A DNA stretch of 64,000 nucleotides. It comes from Rotaria sp. Silwood1 (Eukaryota > Rotifera > Eurotatoria > Philodinida > Philodinidae). Location of the stretch: positions 1 through 64,000 of the forward strand of contig CAJNOP010000412.1 in NCBI GenBank assembly GCA_905250075.1, in the 5' to 3' direction. Made by a program: the position numbers and the translations under genes. Within the stretch, counting starts at the first letter, position 1; each line of letters opens with the position of its first letter. Under the pieces are notes generated by a model that did not search any database, was not told where the DNA came from, and saw only the letters and a list, made by a program, of their open reading frames with translations. Positions 10,601-24,732 of the stretch are shown one piece after another.

Positions 10601-13600
10601 GGTGACTAAACAATGGTGAAATAATATGCATAACACTGTCAGTAACTAATTCAGTGTTAGAACCCAAGTCAACGAATATGCAACTTATTTACGCCTGTTT
10701 GACTTGGAAATCGATTAGGCCACGAGAGAAACTCATTGCAATCACCAACTTTTTACTACTGAACATTTTTTTTTCAGAATAAAATGAACATTTAAGTTTA
10801 TTAGTTGCAACTTAAAAAAACTATACTTCTGACAAATTTTGAAAGGTGTCACAGAATGATATAATCGTTATTCACTTTTAAATTTCTCACAGATGTTTAT
10901 CGCATATGAAACTCTATCGCTATTACCGTCGACATATTAGATTTCTGTTAATTTAACAATAATTGTTATAAAAATGAAATACATGAGATAATATCCATAA
11001 AAATTGTTCTAATCTAGTTTTGTTGAAATTAATTTGTGAATGAATTGAAACACAAGTGTGAGCTTAAAAGATCCAACCATGCATGCGATTATTACTCGAA
11101 AGTTAATAACACACTTTTTTTTCTCATTCAGTTTGAGTCTGACAACATTCTTCTATTGTTCATTTATTTCATTGACTATCTGTGCAGATTTCCATTATTA
11201 GAAATAAGAAAACCTATCGAAATAATATTTTTCATCACTAGATGTAATTTCGAGTACTCGTTACAAGCAAATTTATGAACAAAAAAAGGTTTCTATTCTG
11301 AAATTTTATTTGCATCGTTCAAAACTTGTTACAAGGATTGATTTTCGAGTGATTCTATACTTTTATTCAATGGTACCACTGAAGTAATTTTTGTCTATTG
11401 TGAACATATAAATAAAAATATTGATTATTTCGATCTTTAACCATCATTAAACTATTGGATATCAAAGAATTCGTTGACAAGATAATTTCGAAGTGTTGGT
11501 TTGTTTTTTTTTTCGACTTCAACTCTATTGGAATAATAAAATATTCTGTTATTAAATAGACCAACTGAGTGAGATTTATCATTATAATAAGTTCAGTAAT
11601 TTTTTTTTTGATACTTTTTTGGATTTAAATAATGTATCACGTAGTTTTGGCTTTAACGTGTATTTTAGTGTTCCTCGCTTTTCCTTCATTATATATATAT
11701 ATACATGTACTTACACACGATATGTTTATTCCAAAAAAAGCATGAAAGAAAACTATGAAAAATAAATTGTAGATTGGATTACTAATCGATATGGCATTCT
11801 AACAATGTATTTTCTATTCAACACAATAAAACTCATAACAGACAGGTTGGTTTTATGAATCATTCATAACAATCATATATTTATAGATTCTATTAAAGAA
11901 CAAAAACTAATCAAAGTTATACGCAGTACACTGCAATTGAATTTCTTCCCGTTTGCATTTCTGACTTCAAGCTATAATAGTTTGCTTTTGTTCTCTATAA
12001 CATATGTATAGCGAGAAAATACAGACATCACGACATTGCATGATATACTAATCATAAATAATACATTGAAATCAAACAACAAAAAATACATCAGAAGAAA
12101 AAGTTGCTAGCTTTTTTTTGCTATAATCTACAGTAAGAATAAATCAAACCTTTATCTTTTGATTGTTCTTTTAGATATTGGCGGACATAAATTTAATAGA
12201 AATTCTGCAAAAAGTATTCCAGCTCGAACTAGTCGTATATTTTGTTACGTCAAAGATCAAATTTCGAACAGAACAGAAAATTTGTTCTTAGTTCTGTATG
12301 TATCGTTTGTATTTTTTTTAGTCTATATCTATACTAGACAAATATCGTATGTATTACGTAAATATTACTATTAAGAAAGCTGTTCGAATTGATTATTCAG
12401 TAACATTAACAAATCCTCTGTTACTATTTCTACAACATTTTCTTTTTATTACCCAGATGAAATGCATATTCTGATCAAAAAAAAACTTTCATCTTTTTTT
12501 TTTTTGATAGAGTTTTTTGTTGTTTGACTTCTATTGATTATTTATGATTAAATTATTTATGATTAATATATCATGCAATGCAGTAATGTCTGCAGTTTGT
12601 TTCTATGTACTCATTATAGAAAAAAAAAGCAAACTCTAATAGTTTTATATGAAAAACACAAAAAGAAGGAAATTCAATTGCGATGCACTGTATTAGTAGA
12701 TAGTTAAGAAAAAAAAAATATTATGTTATAATTTATTTCATAAAGAAACGCAAGTTTATCTGAAGTAAAATCTTCATGTGTATTTTATGTGAATTATACA
12801 AGCTTCTTAGTCATAAGCATGTATGTTTTTAATCTTCTGTTCTAAACAAAAAAAAGTCTTCAATAAAGTATCAGCAACTCGAAAATGAACTTATACAGAA
12901 AACAAAATTCAAAAGAAAAAACTCGAAGTATCAAAAGATTGATCGTTCGGCATTCCACGAATTTTATCCCTCTCATCATTCATTGTCGATAAACTAATCA
13001 AGAGCATCGAACTTTCAGATCATCACTTTTTCATAAGTCGATGGATTAGTGTTTAATAAATAAGTTTCAATTATATGAATCTATTAGATAGCACAGATCG
13101 ATGCCTTGTTATTTCTATTGGCTAATTGTTTCGATATGGAGAACAACAAAACCTATCATTCTGCTTCAAAAAGAAACACATATGACGTCAATGCTATCGT
13201 TGATCAATAACGATCGATTGAACTAGATTATCAAAGAAAACCTATTCAACCAATTATTATAGTTCAAATAGAAAATCGACATTTATATTAATGTCTAAAC
13301 ATTCGATGATGTTTAATGACAATACACTGGAATCTATATAATTAATATCCTATTTTGTGATTAACATACTTATTAGAATTAAAATAAATATGAGTTTTTA
13401 ATCACAAAATACGATATATGAATTATTTTTAGAAATAACCTTGCTTATTATATATGAGAATTTTGTTAAATCATTCAGATCCGTATTAATATATGCTTAG
13501 GTTTTTTTCCTCTCTTTTGATGAAATCAATCAGAAATAAAATTTTCTCACACAATCCTACTCATAGGAAAAAGAATAGATGACGAGGAAAAAAACCGAAC

Positions 13601-14435
13601 GAATCAATCAACAGTAAGAATGCCAAGAGAAGAATGCAGAATAGAACAGTAAGCAATATAAATGTTTATCACTTTCAGAATAATCAAATTAAAAACATGG
13701 TGAGACATGAATACTTAAATAGTCACCTGAGAAGAATTCTCTATTTTACTTATCTAATTAACAAACTTTCGATATTATCTATTCTATTAACAATTACTCA
13801 AATTATCAACAATAGAATAATGTTAAGTAAAGACTAGAAAATTTGTAGATAATCGTTAACAAAAAGGCTATTATATAATTATTTCGATAAATTATTATAG
13901 AATGATAATCTATCTTTATAAGATCTGTAGATATACATCATTTTACAAAAATAAATAAAAAAAGAAAAAACATTTTATAAGACTTCATGCTCTATCTCAA
14001 TATAATGTTACAGAAAATTTTTTTTTTATAAATAGCAATAAGATTTTTTTTTCCAGAGAAGAAAGAATATCATATCGATGAAACAACTATTTCTGTTACA
14101 AAGATTTTCTTTTTTTTTTTTTTTTTTTCTTAAAAAATTTCATGTTATCTTTTATTCTAAGCAATTAATTTCAATTGATTGTAGTTACAATGTACTATTA
14201 AAAAAAAATTTCATACTTTTTATCATAGCCTAGAATGTTCATTACTATATTGCACTCTAATTAATTTGATGTATACTTGAAAGAAACAAAAGTTTTCTAA
14301 GTCAGTCGCTTAATGAGACATTTTTTTTTTGTTTCTTTTTCTCTGATGGAATATTTCTATTACATTTTAACGTATATACATATACTTATATAAGAGATCA
14401 TATTTGCTAAAGTAAGATATTATTTTCTTTATTAG
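7653..14435. other. 6.8 kb of AT-rich DNA without a recognisable gene
   Basis: I see no protein domain, tRNA or rRNA here. The open frames (8670-8864, 9038-9226, 9345-9539, 11036-11278, 11367-11582, 12159-12374, 13634-13837) are all under 82 codons and of AT-driven composition rich in Ile, Leu, Phe and Asn, without splice-linked partners. A small hairpin at 13344-13417 is listed separately. Regulatory DNA for the receptor at 14436 may be present but cannot be pointed to. Confidence 0.5.
13344..13417. repeat. Short inverted repeat
   Basis: About 20 bp, ATATCCTATTTTGTGATTAA, is repeated in inverse orientation as TTAATCACAAAATACGATAT with one mismatch, across a spacer of about 35 nt. Both flanks remain weakly complementary. 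It could be the core of a very small MITE; no target duplication was seen. Confidence 0.5.
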
Positions 14436-15440
14436 ATGGAGGAAATTGAACTTTTTTCACATAAATTGATGATATTTGTTGGTCTTATAATGTATATATT
14501 TGGTTCAATTGGAAATATTTTAAATATTTGTGTTTTTACAAAATGGTGTCGTCCGAATAAAAGATCAAAATATTCTGGTTGTTGTTATAAAAGTAATAGT
14601 TCATTATATTTACTTGCTTCTTCAATATCGAATTTAATTGTTATTATTTATCCATTATTAACTCGAATTTTACTTGATGGTTATCAATATCATATAAAAG
14701 AAAGTAATGGATTTCTTCTATGTAAATTACGTTATTATATATTACATACATTTGATTTAATATCATTAACATGTATTTGTTTAGCAACATTTGATCGATA
14801 TTTAATATCATCAAGAGAAGTTCGTCTTAGAAGATTAATACCAACAACAAAACAAACAAAATCTATTATTTTATTTGTTTTTCTCTTATTCGGATTACAT
14901 AGTATTCCATTAATTATATATAATGGTGTTTCAAAAGCAGGATATTGTATTATTCTATCAACTTATTATTTATATTATTATTTATATGCATTTCAAATAT
15001 TTCTTCATGGTGTTATACCAATTATATTTTTGTCAACATTTGGCTTGTTAACTCTTAAACAATTAAGAATAATTAGTAAAAGAAAAAATCGTTATGGAAT
15101 GATGAATAGTGATAAACAATTATCTCGTATGCTTTTATTATTATCGTTAGCGATAATCTTATCATCAATTCCATATTGTATTGAACAATGTTATTATGTT
15201 TTATTTAAAGAAAATGATCGTAAACAAACATCACTTTTATTTCTTTATCATGTAACAAGTTCAATATTATTTTATACAAATCCAGTATATAGTTTTTATA
15301 TATATTATATTTCAACAAGAAATTTTCGTATACAAGTACATCAAATAATTTTTCCAAGAAAAAATCTTCATTATGTTGTTTTATATCAAATCAAACCAAT
15401 AACAACTACAACATTTAGTTTACGAGAATCACTTACATAA
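14436..15440 (+). CDS. Rhodopsin-like 7-TM G-protein-coupled receptor, single exon
   Basis: This is an intact 334-residue frame with seven hydrophobic segments. TM1 holds GSIGNILNICVF with the conserved GN pair; a Cys near the start of TM3 (FLLCKLRYY) can pair with the second extracellular loop. TM3 ends ATFDRYLISS, a DRY-type motif. TM7 carries TNPVYSFYIYY, a clear NPxxY, and a short tail follows. The loop after TM1 is unusually Lys/Arg/Cys-rich (KWCRPNKRSKYSGCC). No intron is needed. It is only distantly like the receptor at 2234, so the two are not a recent tandem pair. The ligand is unknown. The start ATG follows a T-rich AG (ATTAG), so a 5' UTR intron is possible. Confidence 0.88.
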   Translation: MEEIELFSHKLMIFVGLIMYIFGSIGNILNICVFTKWCRPNKRSKYSGCCYKSNSSLYLLASSISNLIVIIYPLLTRILLDGYQYHIKESNGFLLCKLRYYILHTFDLISLTCICLATFDRYLISSREVRLRRLIPTTKQTKSIILFVFLLFGLHSIPLIIYNGVSKAGYCIILSTYYLYYYLYAFQIFLHGVIPIIFLSTFGLLTLKQLRIISKRKNRYGMMNSDKQLSRMLLLLSLAIILSSIPYCIEQCYYVLFKENDRKQTSLLFLYHVTSSILFYTNPVYSFYIYYISTRNFRIQVHQIIFPRKNLHYVVLYQIKPITTTTFSLRESLT

Positions 15441-18400
15441 ACATATTCTTTATTTTCCTTTTTCTTTTTTTTTTTTTGTTAAATTTAAAATTTAAATATT
15501 TATGAAGACTTTCTGTATAAATTAAATATCATTATACCTAGATCTAAGGCAACTATTTCACCGGTACATTGATGAAGTTGATTTATAAATGCGACGAGAA
15601 GTTTCATAATAACAATCTGTTAGGCTTTTTTTTTGTATTAAGATTTGATACTTTATTATAACCGTTATTACCTGAGCCATGACAAAGAAACACTGATACT
15701 TTATTTTCAGTGACTTAACACATCGATGAACATAGAAAAAAATTGCTCATTTTTTATTAACAACAAAGAGCCTTGTATTTATATATATTTAATTTTGCAC
15801 TCAAGTGGTAATGTATTTCCGTCAATTACTATACTAAAAGATTATATCGAAAAGAAAGACTATTGTTTTATATTCCATGGCTAAAACGGAATTGACTCTG
15901 TGACTTTTTTTTCATGCGCATATAATCTGAAGCCAAAGATTAACAAAGAAAATTTCTTATCCAACTCCTTTTATTATTTCATTCAGAATAACGTAGATAG
16001 AAAATAAGATAGATAGGAAATTAATGCTTAAAACTATCTACAATCAACAATATATAAATAGAACTACGTATTACATATTTCTATCACGTTCTTTAGATGA
16101 AAATAAATGAGTGTACATAGAAAACATACTTATTATCATATTTTTTCATATAAATATAATATGTGCAATAAGATAATTAAAATTTTCAGTGAGAAAAACA
16201 AAAATTAATCATGTTATTTGACCTAGACTATGGCAAAGAAAAAAAAAAAGGTATATCAATTATACATCTAACTAGAGAAAAAAAACAGTTCGACTTAATA
16301 TTCTGTAAATAATTATTATAGTCTATATTAATATTCTTAAAAAAGTAATTATATATTCAACTAGCGTGTAGAATTTTCTACAAGCCTACACATATGTACG
16401 TTTTAAATTTCACTTGTTTGATAAAATAGAAATTCAAGTATAGTGAAAGCATTCTCTTATCATCAAATTCTCCGGATGTGCACTTTTTTTTTTTTCTTTT
16501 CCATTAATTTTAATATAGAAATGAGCTATTACAAAAACAATTATTTAGTCTGAAAGTACGTGAATTAGTCTATCATTCTGTACTTTTAATAATGTTAACT
16601 TTTAATTACTTGCTGAGAAATATTTCGAATATTGTTAATGTACTCACGTATGACATCTCGAGGTCGATTCTTTTTCATAATTCTGATAGTACTTCTCTAC
16701 GTAGGTGTTCATTCAAGACAAAAACCTTTGAATAACATTAAGATCAGAATTGATAATTAAAGATTATCCATACATCTTATATAACTAATAGATAACTGTA
16801 TGTGAGTTCCTGGAGAAGATATATTAGCAATATTTCTCATCATATGATCGAAAATCAATACTGGTTAAAGTAGAGAATTTCATATACTTACAAAATATAT
16901 AATTATTTTTGTAATAGCTTAGTTTTATATTAGAATAAATTTGAAAAAAACAACAAAAAAAGTATATTTCTAAACGATCTGACGATTAGGTTGCTTTCAT
17001 TATGCATGAATTTTCAATTTAGCGAACAAGCGTAATTCAATATGTACATATGTTAGACTGTAGAGAATTCCGTATGCTATCACAATATGTAATTATTGTT
17101 TTAAGAATATTAATTTATAATAATAACATGTTAAAAATATTGAGTCAAACTATTTGTTTTCAGAGTGGTATATTCATGAAAAAAAGTAGTTAGAAGTTCT
17201 TTATTTTTCGAATACCTAAAAATAAATATTAGTAAATATTTATTTTTTTTTTTGTAATAATACTTATTAAAATGAAAATCTAAAGAATAATAAATTATTT
17301 TGTTCAATAGACATTGCACTTTTTTTTTAATCAAATTAGAGATTTTATGGTCATAATGACTGTTGAACAATTACTATCTAGTCATGTTATTGTTGTAACA
17401 CATGACTAAAGAGGAAATAATTATGATTATATTAAAATGATTATTAGATGAATAGGAAACATTCACTTAATTAAATAAAAATATTTACTCATTTATTTTT
17501 CATCATATATTTACACTAATATACAATAGAAAAAGTTCGATGTTTTTCTATATATTTACTGAATTTATTGATAAAACAAGAAAAGAAAGATTCCTTCCTT
17601 TTAATTGAACAAAATAATCTGTTTTTTTTCTTTTTCTTTACATATAATTTTCTCAATAGGGATGTCAATTTATCTGCATAAATAATGTAAATAATTTACA
17701 ATTGTTCTTTGTTATCTGACTGAAAATTTGCTAATAGAATTAATGTGATGAATATTAATTTAAAAACTAACCTATTTATCAATTTTGAAAATCACATATA
17801 ATGTTCGGAATTTATTATAAGCAGTTCATATTCATAAGGAGAATAAGTAAAAATTAGTTTTTTTTAAAGCAATTTGTTTACACAAAATAATTGAATTCAA
17901 TTTTGGAATAGTACTCAACAAAAATAGAAATCAAATAAAACATGGGTGTCATGTAGTCGTCGAAATTGAAAGGACGAATCGATGATTCAAGAGACTGATC
18001 AGAAGATATTTGATAAAGTTGACCGAATTTAGGAAGGTGTTGAGCGTTAGTTTTTGAGAATACGCGAGCAAAAAAACATTGAAAAGCTAGAACTCTGCTA
18101 GAGAAAAACAAAAATTTTGTGAAACATGACCTAAAAGGAGTATTCAAGTGTATAGAATAGAAATTGACATTCCCTCCCACCTCCCTCCACCAACCATGGC
18201 AGACAGCACTATGAAAATGTCATGAATCGTGACAGAAATTTTACTAATGACATATCACAGATGTGGCAGATATAATCACAAAAATGTCACAGAGTCTGAC
18301 AGAAGTTGTCGATATATGATCGAAGACTGTATATCAATAAAGTCTCGTCATATTCTTCATTGCATATCTGAAAAATTAAGTAAAAGAATATTGAAGTAAT

Positions 18401-19901
18401 ATGTTTCAAAATAAAACGATATTCCTGTGAGTATCAACAGTAGTTACATCATCTCTCACATTTTTATTTTGTAGAAATTGCGTCTGTTGCGTATTTTTTT
18501 TTTCTACTAAAAAAAGACGTAAATCAGATAAAGTAAACATAGACATGTAATAGACAGAGTCTTCTTATGATTGATTGTAAAGCGAACGAAGAAAACGCAA
18601 AAAGTAAGGTTGATCCAGCATCATCATCTTGTTTTGTTATACTATCTATTGAATAGAAAGAAAGTATATATTTATTATATTTGTATGTTTAGTTTATCTG
18701 ATGGATTTTTATTTACACTAAAAATAGTCTAAAGAAGTCATTTTCGTTGATGAAACGTCGTGTAAAACAAAATTGAACAAATGAAACAGAACTGCTAAGA
18801 GTTTTGGTTGTATGCCTGTTGGCCGAAAAAGGTTTTATCGAAAGGCTCGGGAATACAATGGACCGTTACGAGCTCTTTAATTCCTGCATAGACTTGTTAA
18901 TCATGACGAGATCAATTCATTTTACCCTCACCCTCACCTTTGCAGTGCCCTCCGTGGCCAGAAAATACTTTCGATATTGTGCTTTTCGGCGAAGAGCATA
19001 CATACCGTTTACATAAACTTTTTTCGATTCTTTTGTTTTTGACAATAGTGCAACATATGAAGTATTTGATTATTCGAAAATAAATTTTCACATTTTTGTA
19101 TAAATAAAACATTTAGTTTCTATGACAAAACTCTACTTGACCAATGAGATTTTTTATTTTAAAGTGTTGATCATTCTTTCACTAAAATGAAAATAGAAAT
19201 TAAAGTGAGACTGGTTTGTTATGTTATTCCTATGATTTTGTTTGTATAGTAATGAACAAATTTGCATTGAGTACTTTTAAATTCAAGATTTGCAATAATA
19301 TATAATTCAAATAGAAACAAAGTACTCAAAGATCGAATGACATAAACAAATTTTTGTATTTAGTACTTCTTTAGAAAATCAATACAATCGAAAGTAATTG
19401 ATGAAACTTAAGATTCTATTTGGTATAATAGCGTAACCGGAAAATTGTTGATGAGAGGACAGTTATCTACAATTTTGAATGAAATTCATAGAGTCTACTA
19501 TCAATGATTTACTTTCTTCTCATAACAGAGACGTACCTAGCTTAAATTATCTTCGGTTGCTCTTAGTAGTTAGACGCGTAATTTGCATTAAAAAACAACG
19601 TCAAATGAACTACTTTGATCGCGTGATTGCTATTAAAAACAATATTTCAATAAATTTACCTTATTATTGATCAAAAAAAGAAACAAAAGATGGCGCTATG
19701 ACACAATAAATCTAATTAAAGTGTTTTGTAATATTTTGATTGGAACAAGTATATTTCATATATAATACTATTATTATTTTTTAAATGACGATTTATTTTC
19801 TTTTTTGTTTCAGGTTAGGTCTCCTTGATGTAGTAATGATTAGTATCCAATAAGGTATAAAACGAAAAAACAAAAAAAAAAATAATATCTTCATTATTGT
19901 T
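15441..19901. other. 4.5 kb of AT-rich intergenic DNA
   Basis: No gene was recognised. Frames at 17131-17370, 17878-18180, 18804-19016 and 19479-19670 lack domains. The stretch 18180-18330 repeats words such as TGTCACAG and GACAGAA and may be an old transposon end. The stretch 18800-19015 is less AT-rich than its surroundings, but no reading frame there looks like a known protein. Confidence 0.45.
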
Positions 19902-22900
19902 ATGACAAAAAGAAGTGGAGGTGGGACTCAATCATCATCATCATCTTTAATCGGTAGAATAACTTCGAAAGAAACAATGTCACCAAATCAAAATCGTCGA
20001 ATTGAATCAAAATTTTTCTCACATGATAGAATTCATACTATTATATTAACATCATTAATATGGATTATTATTATTTTATCATTTTTTCTTTTTACAAATC
20101 AATTTAATTCATCAGGACAATGTGCACAAGATAGTCTTATTAAAAGTAAGAAGAATATTTAATTTCAAACAAAAAAAAAGAAAAAACCAACATTTCTAGA
20201 TGCACTTTGTGGTATTGGTCAAGTTTTAACTCGTTTTTGTACAGATTCTTATCAATCTGAACAAATTTTTATTCCAACTTTAAGTTTGTGTTTTGTTTTT
20301 TTTTTTTAATTGTTTAAAAATATTTTTTAAAAATAGAAAGTCAATCAAAGAGTACTATTGAAAATTTACCAAAAGAAAATATTCTAAAAATGAAATATAA
20401 CGATGTTTATGAACAAGAAACATGTCAAAGAAATGGAGAATGTTCAGATGATGAACTAATTTTTGAAATTCCTGATCAATGTAAAATAATTTTACTTTTT
20501 TTTTTTTTAAAAATAAAAAATTTTTTTTTTTTCATTTTAGTTTCACAAATAAATCCAAATCCATCAAATTGGCCAGGAGAAATGGGTGAACCTTATCTTC
20601 CACCAAAACATCTTGAAGAAGAATCTAAACGACGTTTTCCAGAAAATATGTTTGATATTGTTGTTAGTGATCAAATAGCATTAAATCGTGCTATGCCAGA
20701 TATTAGAAATGAACAGTAAGAATTTTTTTTTTGATACAAAGAAAAAAAATGAATAATTGAAATAATTTAGTTGTAAAGCTCATTCAAGATTTCATGGTCC
20801 ATTACCAAATACATCAATTATTATTGTTTTTCATAATGAAGGAAATTCAACATTATTACGAACACTTGTTAGTATTATTAATAGAACACCATGGAAATTA
20901 ATTCATGAAATTATTTTACTTGATGATGCTAGTGTTGATAGAGGTTTATATTTGGTTTTTTTTTAATTTTCTTTGTTTAGAGAATAAAAATTAATTTGTT
21001 TGTTTGTTTGCTTTTTTAAGAATATCTTCATGAACCATTAGAAAGATTTATTAAAACACTTCCAATTCCAACAATACTTTTAAAAAATGAAAAACGTTTA
21101 GGTTTAATTAGCTCAAGAGTAAAAGGTATTTTTTTAAAGATTCTTTTTCCCAGGTCAAGCTCGGTACGTCGGAACCGATCGGTTCCGCTGAATTCCGACG
21201 ATTTCTTTACTACAGGATTCCGGTCCAGATTTCGTTGGACCAGTTCCGATCAGTTTCCGACGAATTCCTGGTCGAAATTTTACGGACCTTAACGGAATTT
21301 TTTCGACGGAAACTGAACCGGAATCCTGTAGTCAAGAAGTCAACGGAGCCGACCGAAAACCAACGGAATCTATAGGATCCGCTGCCGGAAAACAAAGGAA
21401 ACAAACGGTTTCGGCGATCGAAACAGTGGACCTGGTTTTTTTTTTGTTTATTTTAATGTTTTTGTTTTAGCTGCTAAAATTGCAACAGGAGAAACATTAA
21501 TGTTTCTTGATTCTCATGTCGAAGTACTTAATGGATGGCTTTTGTATTTACTTGAAGAAATACAAAAAGATCGGTTAGTTTTATTTTTTATATTATTTAA
21601 GAATTATATTCCATTTTTTTTTAGAAAAACAATAGTATGTCCAATAATTGATGTATTAACATGGGATGCATTTCAATTATTACAAGGAGCAACTGATATA
21701 TTTGGAACATTTAGTTGGAAAATGATTTTTCGTTGGTCAAAAATTCAAGGTTTTTCGATATCAAATCAAGCAGTACCTATTCAGTAAGATTCTCTCTCTC
21801 TCTCTATATATATAGATATTATTTTTTTAGAACACCAACAATGGCTGGTGGACTTTATGCTATTAATCGTCTTTATTTTGAAGAATTAGGAATGTATGAT
21901 GAAGGAATTAAAATTTGGGGTGGAGAAAATCTGTAAGAATACTTGTTTTTTTATTTATAAAAAGAAACTTCATATAAAATATTATTTAGTGAAATGTCAT
22001 TTAAATGTTGGATGTGTGGTGGACGAATAATAATTCATCCATGTTCACATGTCGCACATGTTTTTCGAAAAGAAACTCCATATAAATTTCTTGAATCTGA
22101 ATCCGTTTTTGTAACAATATTTAAAAATTATAAACGTGTTGCATCTGTTTGGTTAGATGAATATAAACAATTAATTTATGCTGTTAATCCTGATATAAAA
22201 CGTCTTAATGGTGGTGATGTTTCCGATAGAATACAACTTAGAAAAAAATTAAAATGTTCATCATTTAAAGATTATTTAAAAAGATTTCAATTAAAAAATT
22301 TTCCATTCAATCATCGATATATTGGAACTGTTTGTTTTATTTTTAACATATTGACATAAACAAAAAAACGAAGAGAAAATTTTTTTCATATAGGTTTCGA
22401 CATCAAAAAATCGTTGTTTGGATTCTATGATGGGTCCAGATGTATCAAAAGGACTAAATACACAAGTTTCAGCTCAAGCCTGTCATAAAGATGGTGGAAA
22501 TCAAGTATGTATTAACTATATTAATTAATTAATTAATTAATTAATTAAATAAAATAGATATTTTTATATACAACAACAAATAAAATTCATTTTGATGAAT
22601 TATGTTTGGAACCAGCTGATGGAAAACCAACAGCTAATCGAGATATAATTTTTACAATATGTAGTGATGATCGTCAAGAACAGAATTGGGAATATGATCA
22701 ACAGGTTTTTATTAAGAAATAAACAATTAACCAAAAAATAATTAATTTTGTTTTTTAGACACTTCAATTAAAAAGTGAATTTTTTTCGGGAAAATGTTTA
22801 AGTGTCGTAGGCGATTCCAATGTTATGCTTGGTAAGAAACAATTTAAGAATTAAATTCCTTTTCTTTTTTTTTCTTAATTAAATAAAAAACTTTTTTTTT

Positions 22901-22979
22901 TGTTTTTCTAGCACAATGTGATACAAGTAATCCAAGTCAAAAATGGACATTTAATCAAGAAGTTGAATTATTTGATTAA
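19902..22979 (+). CDS. Polypeptide N-acetylgalactosaminyltransferase (GALNT), 14 exons
   Basis: This type II Golgi enzyme would start mucin-type O-glycosylation by moving GalNAc from UDP-GalNAc to Ser/Thr. Exons: 19902-20145, 20200-20283, 20337-20480, 20541-20715, 20771-20943, 21021-21125, 21471-21573, 21625-21783, 21831-21932, 21990-22329, 22394-22504, 22558-22704, 22759-22831, 22912-22979. All introns are GT-AG, all phases agree, and the product is 675 residues. Features in order: membrane anchor at about 45-67; the GT-A start [13 protein letters not shown] (about 236-248); the metal-binding DSH in MFLDSHVEV (322-324); the Gal/GalNAc-T motif WGGENLEMSFK (425-435); [16 protein letters not shown]; and a C-terminal ricin-type lectin domain (about 544-675) with cysteines and Gln-x-Trp-like ends (QNWEY, QKWTF). 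Catalytic residues are present, so it should be active. The 60-nt intron 3 stays open in frame. Intron 6 carries an inserted foldback element. Which vertebrate GALNT is closest cannot be told. Confidence 0.93.
21150..21435. mobile_element. Foldback element inside GALNT intron 6 (CCAGGTC ends)
   Basis: A GC-richer block begins CCAGGTC and ends GACCTGG. It contains an internal inverted repeat (TACTACAGGATTCCGGTCCAG near 21215 against CTGAACCGGAATCCTGTAG near 21320) and many variants of TCCGGAACCGATCGG. Intron 6 is 345 nt while the gene's other introns are 47-80 nt. Taking out 286 nt leaves 59 nt, which fits them. A T-rich context hides any target duplication. It shares its ends with the element at 43533-43782. 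Confidence 0.75.
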
Positions 22980-24724
22980 TTTCATTGATATTTTAAATCA
23001 AAATATAACGAAACATTCTGTTGCTTTTTTTTTCTTTCTTTTTTTTTTATTATGAATCTCTTAATTGGTTTCTTCATTTCTTTTCTTTTTGTGATATTCA
23101 TCTCTTCTTGTTCTTAGTGCATAAAATTTCTTTTTGTTTTTAAAATTCTCAAATTTTAAAATCATAATATTCTTTATCTTGCTTTAGACTTGGTTAATTA
23201 TGTGATAGAACTATAAAACAACATTTATTCATATCAATAAATAAATATATGCAATTAATTATTATATAGTTTTGTCATTGATTAATAGAGAAAAGAAAGA
23301 AAAAAACGACTTCAATCAGTTAATAAATTGATTGTCAATAGAAAAAAAAAACTTTTCGATGTTGACTTTTTGAATTTGTCCTTGAGCTGTCACTTGTTTT
23401 TTTCATCATTTTACATAAAGACAAAAGTAAAAAAATGTACTTTATGTGCATTTTATTACAACTGGTTGTTACATTAGAATACAATAAAAACAGAAATACA
23501 TATGTTAGAAAAGAAAAAAACAATCATTTTTGTTTTTTTATTATTTACATTGTTATTCATCGAACAACGTTCTTTTCAACGATAGTACAAATATGTTATG
23601 ATTCATTGAAAGAAAAAATTTGTTTTACTTTAGAGAAGTTACAATCTCATTTGAATCATGTTATTAAAGATATTTGTTCAATTAAAGTCAAGTTTAAAAA
23701 AACAAAAACTAAAGAAATAGTTTTAACATTTGAACTTGTTTATTCTAAATGATTCGTTAATTTCATCAAATATTAATAGATTTGAGTAGCAATCGATGAA
23801 TGGAATTATTTGAAAAACAATTATTCAATTGATTTAGAAGAATCTTGAATTTTCTCTTCATTTATTGTTGAATATCTTTCAGAAGAAAATATGCTATGTT
23901 TATTGAATATAAGTAGAAAAGTTTGGAATATTATTTTCAAAATAACATTATATATCATATTTTCAGTTCTGTCTTTAAAAATGTAATTCAAAATTATAAT
24001 CAATAAAATAATATTAGAAAAATATCATTCAAAAGGATAAATGCAACACTAGAGTAACATATTTGTCTACAAGGTACTGTTAGTGCTCATAGATTTTTTG
24101 ATATTAGACTAAAAAATTAAGATGAATACTATGAATGAGTATCATACTATTTTAATTTGATTTTTTTTCCTCTTCATATGATAGATTAAATAAAGACTCA
24201 TCTCGAATTTCATGACAGAACATCCTGAAGTGTTTGATTATTTTTTGATTGAGATTGTATTGAGATGACGAACAGCGTCAAGCCTTGAGATGGCTCAATT
24301 GTCTGCACCTTAGTTCTTGACATATTAGATTTTAATTGAAATTTTTCATCGAAACCTGTCGTTCTCCTCAGATTATCATAAAAATCGAATTTCGACTTCC
24401 GATTTGAAACTTTTCACCAGTAAAACTCTCAATGATACTGATTAACTGTGAAACTTTCACTGAAAAAACATGGACTCATAGTTCTCTATACGTAAGTGTC
24501 GATTAGCTTTAAAAATCTTTTGCACAAAATTTTTACAATGAATATCATCTGTTGTTTTGAATAGCCGACAGTCAACTACTACGAATAAGTTTTATTACCA
24601 GTAATGGATACCTATTTGAGCATTGAAAACTATCTGTTTTTGTTTTCGATAACTACGAATATGTTTAGATAATGAAATAATACCAGAAGATGATTTATCA
24701 ATAATTAAATCTTCACATTTATTG
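22980..24724. other. AT-rich intergenic DNA after the GALNT gene
   Basis: The GALNT 3' UTR lies at the start; several AATAAA words occur near 23235-23250. A 105-codon frame at 23435-23752 has no recognisable domain and may be chance. The stretch 24240-24680 has slightly more balanced composition, but no exon could be read. Confidence 0.4.
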
Positions 24725-24732
24725 CATAGGAC

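Noticed and set aside
17878..18180. 100-codon minus-strand frame
   Set aside because: No domain, no splice partner; composition fits chance in AT-rich DNA.
21210..21404. 64-codon minus-strand frame within GALNT intron 6
   Set aside because: It lies entirely in the foldback element and has no domain.
24240..24680. Slightly GC-richer stretch that could hide an exon
   Set aside because: No frame on either strand gives a recognisable protein or a pair of good splice sites.
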